From contig CANHGM010000004.1 of assembly GCA_947460345.1 (NCBI GenBank), positions 60,624-124,623 of the forward strand: DNA of 64,000 nt, written 5' to 3'. How positions within the stretch are numbered: position 1 is the stretch's first letter; every line of letters begins with the position of its first letter. A model generated the notes under the pieces. It had not been told where the DNA came from, did not search any database, and saw only the letters and a list, made by a program, of their open reading frames with translations. This document shows positions 57,442-64,000 of the stretch, piece by piece. This DNA is from Bacteroidota bacterium. Its GTDB lineage: Bacteria > Bacteroidota > Bacteroidia > UKL13-3. Both the position numbers and the translations under genes were made by a program.

Positions 57442-57582
57442 TCAAATACTTTGTTCTTTGGTGTTGGTATCTATATCATTAGATTGTTCTTCTGAATTTA
57501 TTTGACACCAATCACAATCTTTCATCTCGTCGTCAAAGCCACGACCTTCGCATTTGGGGCATGTGTATCCGCATGTAGGCAT
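57442..57582 (-). CDS. 46-residue putative zinc-binding protein
   Basis: ATG at 57582 to TGA at 57442 encodes 46 residues. The first 26 carry five Cys: Cys4, Cys8, Cys11, Cys23 and Cys26 (MPTCGYTCPKCEGRGF and DCDWC), which suits a small zinc ribbon. The rest is acidic and Asn/Gln rich, probably disordered. The CPKCEGRG run resembles DnaJ-type zinc repeats. A -7 element lies 28 nt upstream on the same strand. Similar short proteins starting MPTCGYxCPKCEGxG seem to be widespread in Bacteroidota. Function is unknown. Confidence 0.8.
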   Translation of the reverse strand: MPTCGYTCPKCEGRGFDDEMKDCDWCQINSEEQSNDIDTNTKEQSI

Positions 57583-57610
57583 AAGTATAGGTTAATTAAA
57601 TTACAGCATA

Positions 57611-57618
57611 CAAATATA
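57611..57618 (-). promoter_or_regulatory. Bacteroidota -7 element for the 46-residue protein
   Basis: Exact TATATTTG on the minus strand, 28 nt before the ATG at 57582. Confidence 0.5.
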
Positions 57619-57642
57619 AATAATTTTTTACAATATGGGTTA

Positions 57643-57650
57643 TAAATTTG
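57643..57650 (+). promoter_or_regulatory. Bacteroidota -7 element for the NHL-glycosyltransferase operon
   Basis: Exact TAAATTTG, 58 nt before the ATG at 57709 and divergent from the element at 57611. Confidence 0.45.
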
Positions 57651-57708
57651 CGTCTTAGTTTTACTTCTTATAATACATGCTAATATCTGAAAAGTTTCTG
57701 TTTTATCT

Positions 57709-59631
57709 ATGTTTTTAAATAAAAATCTCTTCTGGTTATTGATTATATACTTACTTGTTGTTCAAGGGTGTAAGCCTAATAATTCTGATGAAGAATTTTC
57801 GGATTTGACCACTAAGAAAGATATATTTATATTTAAAAAAGATTTAAAATGGCTAAACTTAGACAAACCACTTGACGAAACATTCCTAATTCATAAATTT
57901 AAATTGTTGTTCTTTTTTAGGGTTAATGATGTAAGCTCTTTAAACCAAATTAATTATTTAAATAAAATATCACAAAAATATAAAGAATTAACAGTGATAG
58001 GTATTCATAATCCAAAGTTCTTATATGAAAAAGATAACAACCATGTAAAGAATTTACTTTCTTTAGAAAACTATCAATTTCCTATTATAAATGATCTTGA
58101 ATATGAAATATGGAACAAGTTTGAAATTAGAAGTTGGACATCTTTTGTATTGCTTGACCCCAAAGGCAATATATGTGGTAGGTTTAATTCTAACAACATT
58201 GCAAATGAACTAGAAAGAATTGTAGAAGATAAAATTACTCAATATAAGAAACATAGTATAATCGATTCTTCAACTTTACATTATACCATCTTTCAGCCTG
58301 AATTTAGTAACCATATTTTATATAAACCCTCTGCTATGGCTTTTGATGCTAGAAGTCAAACACTTTTTATAGCAGATACCTACCATCATAGAATCATAGC
58401 CTCTGACACCATGGGGCATATCAAATATGTGATTGGTAATGGAATTAAAGGAAATAAACAAGGCAGGTATGAATTAAGTGAGTTAAATGCTCCTTCCTAT
58501 TTATATATTGATTCAAAATCAAATTTATTATATGTAACTGAATCATCTAGTAATAGTATAAGGGTAGTGAATTTGTCTTCTCAAACGGTAAATCAATTCC
58601 TTCCCAATAATATATATAAATATACCAATTTAAAAAATGAAAAAGTAAACCATCAACTCAATTATCCTTTAGCTTTAACTAAGTACTTTGATCATTTGAT
58701 ATATGCAAATGTGGGAAGTGAATACTTAGTAAAAATTAATGAAAAAGAAAAACAATTGCAACTTATATTAGGTAATGGTAGTTCGGGTAATGTAGATAGT
58801 ATATATAATAATGCTTGCCTGGCTTATACCTCAAGCATGGAAATATATAAAAGTAACCTATATTTTATTGATAAAGAAAGCTCTTCATTAAGATATTGGA
58901 ATGGTAAAAATGTATATACTTTAATTGGAAAAGGCATATTTGACTTTGGCTTAAAAGATGGAAACAAAACCAAAGCATTGATGCAATCTCCTCAAGCTCT
59001 TGCTTTTTTTAATACTAAATTATATATAACAGATACTTATAATGCCAAATTAAGATATTATCAGTTGCAAGATAGTCAGCTCTATACTATTCCTGATTCA
59101 GGGTTTTTATCAAATAAACTACCTTATGGAATTTGTGCAGTTGGACATAAAATTTTTATATCAGATATTTTAACTAATCAAATTTATATATATAATGATA
59201 TAGAGAACCGTTTTAGTACTTTTAAACTGCAAAACTTAAGTAAGTTAAGTTATTCAAACCATACCAATATAATGTTGGGTATTGAAAGTGGATTTTATAT
59301 TAAACCCAAAAAAGGATTTATATATTTAACATTTGACACAAGTGAATACATGAAAATAGTAAAAGATGAACTAAATTCTATAGAAGTTTTTTCAAATGAC
59401 TCTAGCAAAATATTGCTTGGAAAACCAATATTTTCTGATAAGAAGGTTTCTATTAAAATTCCTTACATATCAAAAAGTGATCAAAGTTCAATCTTGATAA
59501 AATATACATTATATACACAAAATTTAAAAACTGGAAATTTTGATGTTTGTACCAATGAAATTAAATATTTTATAAAAGAATCATTAGATAAAAAGCTGAC
59601 TTCGACGCCAACCTTAGTTCCTATACATTGA
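57709..59631 (+). CDS. NHLRC2-like lipoprotein: degenerate thioredoxin domain plus NHL propeller
   Basis: A 640-residue lipoprotein (lipobox VQGC, Cys21). Residues 45-180 follow the thioredoxin-like domain of NHLRC2-type proteins: WLNLDKP, LTVIGIHNPKFLYEKDNNHV, FPIINDLEYEIWNKFEIRSW and LLDPKGNICGRF. The catalytic CxxC site is replaced by NDVSS (73-77), so redox activity is unlikely. Residues 205-530 contain NHL-type propeller repeats (PSAMAFDARSQTLFIADTYH, YITDTYNAKLRYY). The last 100 residues form a beta domain. It overlaps a glycosyltransferase gene by 4 bp (TTGA), so it is part of that operon. Confidence 0.75.
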   Translation: MFLNKNLFWLLIIYLLVVQGCKPNNSDEEFSDLTTKKDIFIFKKDLKWLNLDKPLDETFLIHKFKLLFFFRVNDVSSLNQINYLNKISQKYKELTVIGIHNPKFLYEKDNNHVKNLLSLENYQFPIINDLEYEIWNKFEIRSWTSFVLLDPKGNICGRFNSNNIANELERIVEDKITQYKKHSIIDSSTLHYTIFQPEFSNHILYKPSAMAFDARSQTLFIADTYHHRIIASDTMGHIKYVIGNGIKGNKQGRYELSELNAPSYLYIDSKSNLLYVTESSSNSIRVVNLSSQTVNQFLPNNIYKYTNLKNEKVNHQLNYPLALTKYFDHLIYANVGSEYLVKINEKEKQLQLILGNGSSGNVDSIYNNACLAYTSSMEIYKSNLYFIDKESSSLRYWNGKNVYTLIGKGIFDFGLKDGNKTKALMQSPQALAFFNTKLYITDTYNAKLRYYQLQDSQLYTIPDSGFLSNKLPYGICAVGHKIFISDILTNQIYIYNDIENRFSTFKLQNLSKLSYSNHTNIMLGIESGFYIKPKKGFIYLTFDTSEYMKIVKDELNSIEVFSNDSSKILLGKPIFSDKKVSIKIPYISKSDQSSILIKYTLYTQNLKTGNFDVCTNEIKYFIKESLDKKLTSTPTLVPIH

Positions 59632-60710
59632 AAAAAATCATATATACCGTTACCAATGATTTAACCTATGACAGACGCATGATACGTATTTGTAATGCTA
59701 TGGTTTCTTTTGGTTATGATGTGCTTTTAGTTGGTCGCGAACTTAATACTTCTGTTTCTTTTAAAGATGAGGTTTTTAAACAAAAAAGGTTAAAATGCTT
59801 TTTCAATAAAGGAGTGATGTTTTATGCAGAGTTTAATATAAGACTTTTATTGTTTTTATTATTCCAAAAAGTAGATATTATTGGAAGTATTGATGACGAT
59901 ACTTTGACTGCATGTGGGATAGCAAAATTGATTAAACGAAAAAAACTGGTGTTCGATTCACACGAGTATTTTAGTGAAGTTCCAGAGTTGGTAGGGAAAA
60001 ATAGAATCAAAAAAGTATGGCTATTTATCGAAAAAGTTTTTATGGAACATGTTGATTTGGCATATACAGTATCAACAAGTATAGCAGATATTTACGCTAA
60101 AAAATATCAAATACCCTTTTATACTATAATGAATTGCCCTGAAAAATTTGAAGGTGAAAGGAAAGATAATTTTTTAAATAAAATAATTATATACCAAGGA
60201 GCATTAAATTTAGGTAGAGGTTTGGAAGAATTAATAGAAGCAATGAAGGATGTAGATGCTACTCTTTGGATTGTGGGTGAGGGCGACCATAGCCATGAAC
60301 TAAGAGAACTAGCATCTCAAAAGCTATATGCACATAAAATCATATTTCATGGATATATACAACCCAATTTATTGAATATTCTAACCCAGCAAGCAACTGT
60401 TGGTTTTAATGTTTTACAAGATTTAGGTATAAGCTATCAACTATCATTAAGTAATAAATTTTTTGATTATATACAGTTACATATACCTTCATTGTCATCT
60501 GATTTTATTGAATATAAACATATAATTGATAAACATAAAGTAGGAATTATGTGTAAATGTGATTCAAAAGATATAGCAAGTAGCCTGAATTTATTATTAA
60601 ATGATGCAACGTTGTATAAAAAATTGAAATCTGAATGTGCTATAGCATCTGAACTTTTTTATTGGGGTCAAGAAAAATTAAAACTAAAAACATTATATGA
60701 AAAACTATAA
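59628..60710 (+). CDS. Glycosyltransferase, GT4-like
   Basis: A 360-residue GT-B transferase. It starts at TTG (59628) overlapping the previous stop: KKIIYTVTNDLTYDRRMIRI. The C-terminal domain has IYQGALNLGRGLEELIEAM, LWIVGEGDHSHELRELA and LSNKFFDYIQLHIPSL, typical of GT4-like transferases for surface glycans. Donor and acceptor are unknown. It overlaps the next gene by 14 bp, so the three genes 57709-61824 are one transcription unit. Confidence 0.82.
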   Translation: MKKIIYTVTNDLTYDRRMIRICNAMVSFGYDVLLVGRELNTSVSFKDEVFKQKRLKCFFNKGVMFYAEFNIRLLLFLLFQKVDIIGSIDDDTLTACGIAKLIKRKKLVFDSHEYFSEVPELVGKNRIKKVWLFIEKVFMEHVDLAYTVSTSIADIYAKKYQIPFYTIMNCPEKFEGERKDNFLNKIIIYQGALNLGRGLEELIEAMKDVDATLWIVGEGDHSHELRELASQKLYAHKIIFHGYIQPNLLNILTQQATVGFNVLQDLGISYQLSLSNKFFDYIQLHIPSLSSDFIEYKHIIDKHKVGIMCKCDSKDIASSLNLLLNDATLYKKLKSECAIASELFYWGQEKLKLKTLYEKL

Positions 60711-61824
60711 AAAATATATACATATAGTGTCTTTTGATATTCCATTTCCAGCAGATTATGGTGGGGTTATAGATGTATTTTACAAACTTAAAGCATTGAA
60801 TGAAGCTGGAATAGGAATTATATTACATTGTTTTGAATATGGAAGACAGAGAAGTGAAGAATTAGAAAAATTGTGTGAAAAAGTTTACTACTATAAAAGA
60901 AAAATATATAAAAATCCGTTTATAGGAAACGAACCATATATAATATCAACAAGAAACAATAAAGAATTATTAGAAAATTTATTAAAAGACGATTATCCTA
61001 TTTTATTTGAGGGCATCCATACTTGTCATTATTTAAGTAATGAACTCATTGCTGACAGAGTTAAATTTGTTAGAACACATAATATAGAACATGATTATTA
61101 TCAAAATTTAGAAGCTTCAGAATCAAATTATATTAAAAGAAAGTTTTTCAAAAAAGAATCTGAACGATTAGCAAAATATGAATGTACTTTAAAACATGCA
61201 AATTATATATTAGCCATTTCTGAAAAAGATAAAAAACATTATGCTCAAATCAATTCCAATTGTTTATACTTACCCGCATTTCATCAAAATACTGAATTTG
61301 CTTTGTCTCCCAAAGTAGAACTAGGGAAATTTATATTATATCATGGAAATTTAGGAGTTGGTGAAAATAATTTAGCTGCTAAATATATAGTTAAAGAAAT
61401 ATGGAGAGATGATTTTTATTTGCCATTAATTATAGCAGGTAATAATGCGTCAACTGATTTAAGAAATTTATGTAAGAAGAATAAAAACATTTCTTTAGTA
61501 TCGCCAACCAATAGTCAGTATATAGATCAATTGATTTCAACTGCACAGATAAATCTGTTAATTACGTTTCAAGCAACCGGCATAAAACTAAAGCTAATTA
61601 ATTCATTATATATGGGTAAACATTGTATAGTAAATCAAGAAATGATTGAAGATACAGGTTTAGAAGTAGCCACGCATGTATCAAAACCAGAAGAATATAG
61701 AGAAAAGCTCAAACTATACTTTAGTGAATTGTATACAGAGCATATGCAACTTGAGCGAAAGATATTGCTTCAAAATTTGTTTGACAACAAATGTAATATT
61801 CAAGTTCTAACAAGCTTATTGTAA
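60697..61824 (+). CDS. Putative glycosyltransferase (GT-B fold)
   Basis: A 375-residue protein. It begins with the acceptor-domain pattern IHIVSFDIPFPADYGGVIDV, contains RTHNIEHDYYQNLEAS, a motif seen in GT4-like surface-glycan transferases, and has LYHGNLGVGENNLAAKYIV and LPLIIAGNNA in the C-terminal domain. The E-x7-E donor motif is not clear, so activity is less certain than for its neighbour. It is the last gene of the NHL-GT operon. Confidence 0.7.
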   Translation: MKNYKKYIHIVSFDIPFPADYGGVIDVFYKLKALNEAGIGIILHCFEYGRQRSEELEKLCEKVYYYKRKIYKNPFIGNEPYIISTRNNKELLENLLKDDYPILFEGIHTCHYLSNELIADRVKFVRTHNIEHDYYQNLEASESNYIKRKFFKKESERLAKYECTLKHANYILAISEKDKKHYAQINSNCLYLPAFHQNTEFALSPKVELGKFILYHGNLGVGENNLAAKYIVKEIWRDDFYLPLIIAGNNASTDLRNLCKKNKNISLVSPTNSQYIDQLISTAQINLLITFQATGIKLKLINSLYMGKHCIVNQEMIEDTGLEVATHVSKPEEYREKLKLYFSELYTEHMQLERKILLQNLFDNKCNIQVLTSLL

Positions 61825-61917
61825 CTTATACCATACACAAGGTAGTAAAATATCTTGATTCATTTGTAAGTATATGGAAATTGATTATTTAAGTTGCACT
61901 TAACTAACTAAAATATA

Positions 61918-62282
61918 ATGAACACTTTTACTAACACTGAAATTATTCAATGGCTTTTTGCTGTATTGTTATTTTCAGGTATTGCATCTGCTCAAGCACA
62001 AATAACTTTTACTGAAACACATGGAAGTTATGAGCTTGATACACTTATAAATAAAAAATGAGCATCTCAGTTTAATATTGCTTTGGGTGTTTTAGCAAAT
62101 GGAGAAGGAAGTCAACTTTCGCCAACAACTGCAGTTGCCTAAGCATATGCAAGGTATCATTTTATGAAACGCCTTTCATTTTCAGTACTTACAGGTTGTT
62201 GCCAATAAAAATTGGAGATGTTGATTTGTCTCAAGCAAAACTTTTTGAAGGTAGGGTTTCGTTAAATTTCAGTAAAATTTAG
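61918..62282 (+). pseudogene. Decayed outer-membrane protein gene
   Basis: ATG at 61918 opens a signal peptide (FAVLLFSGIASAQAQ), then in-frame stops TGA (62059) and TAA (62140), then a frameshift into a frame reading LPIKIGDVDLSQAKLFEGRVSLNFSKI that ends at TAG 62280-62282. A terminal aromatic/basic strand like this is typical of outer-membrane beta-barrels. The remains (about 120 codons) are far shorter than a usual barrel, so an internal deletion is likely. An IS1634-like element begins 60 bp downstream. Confidence 0.6.
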
Positions 62283-62341
62283 AAACATCGTCTAAACTGT
62301 TTAAAATAGGAAAAGATGGCGAGATGGGGTTGGATTCTTTT

Positions 62342-64000
62342 TCCTGTTTTCCGCACTTTTTCAAAAATCGCATAAAAATGCTCTGAAAGCCTTATTGGGC
62401 GTGGGGTTATTTTTTTGTTTGGGTGCCTCGGGGTTATTTTTGACCTATGTTTATTCGAAGGAAAAAAAATGCCAGTGGCAGTATTAGCGTTCAAATCATA
62501 GATAAATCAACTGGAAAATTTCGTATTTTAGAGACAATTGGTTTTGCGACAAATGAAAAAGATATTAGAGAATTAGAACTGCGAGCCTATGAGCTTATGT
62601 CATCACTAATGCGTCAAAAGCAAATAGATTTCACTTATGATGAAGATAGTATATTTGTCCAACAACTTCAGCAAGGCTTAAAGCAATTCCGAGTAGTTGG
62701 TCCTGATTTGGTCTTAGGAAAACTATTTGAGGATATTGGTTTTGGTAAAATTGAAGACTCCTTGTTTAAAGAATTAATTATAACAAGATTGATTTGCCCT
62801 GGCAGTAAATTAAAAACTATAAATTACTTAAAACAATATAAAGGTTTAACCATTGATTCTGATAGTGTCTATCGCTATATGGACAAGTTCTATAACAATC
62901 AAAAAGATGCTGTTTTAGAAATTGTTTTAGCGCATACAAAACAAATATTAAATCAAGAAATAAGTATATCATTTTATGATATTACAACACTTTATTTTGA
63001 AGCAGAAGACGAAGATGATTTAAGAAAAAAAGGGTTTTCAAAGGATGGGAAAGCGCAGAACCCACAAATACTTTTAGCGCTGCTTGTTAGTACAGATGGT
63101 TATCCACTTTCATATGAAATATTTAAAGGAGATACATTTGAGGGGCATACGCTTATTCCAGTTATAAATGAATTTAAAAGTAAGTATGGCTTAAAAGAAT
63201 TGATTGTTGTTGCTGATGCCGGACTACTATCTAAAGAGAATATAGAAACACTTATAAAGCTTGATTATCCTTTCATACTTGGTGCGAGATTAAAAAATGA
63301 AAACAGTATTATACAGCAACAAATATTCGCGAAAAAATATATAGAGAATACAAACATTACCATTCAAAAAACAGATAACGTCAGACTTATTGTGCATTAC
63401 TCTACAAAGAGAGCAAAGAAAGACGAACACACTAGACAACAAGGCTTACAACGATTGGAAAAAAACGTAAAAACAGGGAAATTAACCAAAGAAAAAATCA
63501 ATAACAGAGGCTATAATAAATATCTTAAAATTAAGAATGAAATAGATGTAGCAATTGATTACACAGCGTTTAATGAGGATCGAAAATGGAATGGCTTGAA
63601 AGGGTATATTACAAATAGTAATCTAAATACAGATGATGTGATGGCTAATTACAAACATCTTTGGAATATCGAAAAAGCCTTCAGGGTGTCAAAATCAGAT
63701 TTAAAGGTAAGACCAATATTCCACAGACTAGAAAGAAGAATAAGAGCTCATATATGTTTGGCATTTTGCTCATATAAATTATATAAAGAATTTGAACGTA
63801 TATTAAAACTAAAGCAAATCCCATACTCTGTTGATCAGGCTCTAGAGTTATTAAAAACAATATACGAGGCAAGTATAAAATTACCTGTTTCTAAAAAACA
63901 GACTCAAATTATATTACCCTTGAACAAAACTCAACAGATATTAATCGATGAACTCAAAATAGATATTTGAACTTGGGTGACCTCGTTGCGGAAAACAGGA
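62342..64000 (+). mobile_element. IS1634-like insertion sequence
   Basis: Bounded by perfect 14-bp inverted repeats: TCCTGTTTTCCGCA at 62342-62355 and its complement at 63987-64000, exactly at the window end. It carries one intact transposase gene. The repeats might extend outside the window and the target-site duplication cannot be seen. The element is at least 1659 bp. Confidence 0.85.
62447..63970 (+). CDS. IS1634-family DDE transposase
   Basis: A 507-residue transposase with no stop or frameshift. An N-terminal DNA-binding part (MFIRRKKNASGSISVQII) precedes the RNase H-like catalytic core. DDE residues are likely Asp178 (FYDITTLYFE), Asp257 (VVADAGLLSKE) and Glu409 (WNIEKAFRVSKSDLKVRPI). 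The family belongs to the IS4-like DDE superfamily and moves by cut-and-paste. It is likely functional. The start follows an 87-bp leader from the left repeat. Confidence 0.92.
   Translation: MFIRRKKNASGSISVQIIDKSTGKFRILETIGFATNEKDIRELELRAYELMSSLMRQKQIDFTYDEDSIFVQQLQQGLKQFRVVGPDLVLGKLFEDIGFGKIEDSLFKELIITRLICPGSKLKTINYLKQYKGLTIDSDSVYRYMDKFYNNQKDAVLEIVLAHTKQILNQEISISFYDITTLYFEAEDEDDLRKKGFSKDGKAQNPQILLALLVSTDGYPLSYEIFKGDTFEGHTLIPVINEFKSKYGLKELIVVADAGLLSKENIETLIKLDYPFILGARLKNENSIIQQQIFAKKYIENTNITIQKTDNVRLIVHYSTKRAKKDEHTRQQGLQRLEKNVKTGKLTKEKINNRGYNKYLKIKNEIDVAIDYTAFNEDRKWNGLKGYITNSNLNTDDVMANYKHLWNIEKAFRVSKSDLKVRPIFHRLERRIRAHICLAFCSYKLYKEFERILKLKQIPYSVDQALELLKTIYEASIKLPVSKKQTQIILPLNKTQQILIDELKIDI

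Noticed and set aside
57709..61824. Prophage or defence island near the right end
   Set aside because: No integrase, phage structural, nuclease-methylase or toxin genes are present; only an IS and glycan genes are seen.

Overview
The window is a stretch of AT-rich chromosome from a member of the Bacteroidota, most likely the Chitinophagales/Sphingobacteriia side of the phylum. Supporting signs: at least six secreted proteins end in a type IX secretion (T9SS) type A sorting domain; start codons lack Shine-Dalgarno sequences; many genes are preceded by the Bacteroidota -7 promoter element TAnnTTTG; and the gene families are typical of the phylum (PafA-type phosphatase, RibBA fusion, Nfu with an N-terminal domain, DUF983, a DUF6340-like lipoprotein, BBP2-like porin). 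No rRNA, tRNA or CRISPR array was seen.

Layout. 1-6.4 kb: TonB-like protein, porin, CorA, a two-gene operon for a secreted GH16 glucanase and a T9SS protein, and an Nfu Fe-S carrier. 6.4-18.3 kb: dtd, uvrA, an operon of a VWA membrane protein with panC and purD, a GT4 glycosyltransferase, a secreted protein of unknown function, and an M28 peptidase coupled to a MerR-like regulator. 18.5-21.5 kb: an FG-GAP T9SS protein and a small membrane protein/DUF983 pair. 21.5-22.0 kb: a non-coding gap with what looks like one end of an IS21-family element. 22.0-40.2 kb: a long plus-strand run of housekeeping genes (dnaX, rsgA, gmk, nadD, DCC protein, TPR lipoprotein, PafA-like phosphatase, argS, ribBA, GT4, Rossmann protein, mazG, M20 dipeptidase, GT9, M1 aminopeptidase, DUF6340-like lipoprotein). 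40.2-48.8 kb: ribE, a broken tagI, two T9SS/PKD proteins, a pair of thioredoxin-like paralogues, gyrB, and an alpha/beta hydrolase. 48.9-57.6 kb: a giant M4 metalloprotease, gatB, a decayed GxxExxY cassette inside a matched pair of inverted repeat arrays, sucC, and two small conserved proteins, one of 46 residues. 57.7-64 kb: an NHL/thioredoxin-like lipoprotein in an operon with two glycosyltransferases, a decayed outer-membrane protein gene, and an intact IS1634-like element whose right inverted repeat coincides with the window end.

The most unusual structure is the 612-bp segment at 54862-55473. A GxxExxY gene (with an in-frame TGA and its ExK lysine changed to Asn) is enclosed by two inverted arrays of three CACAGAT heptamers with identical 2-nt and 3-nt spacings, so the heptamers repeat about once per helical turn. 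This looks like a small mobile or repeat-binding cassette. Other points of note are -7 elements almost touching start codons (probable leaderless mRNAs), the nonsense-mutated tagI, and two lineages of thioredoxin-like exported proteins that have lost their CxxC motif.
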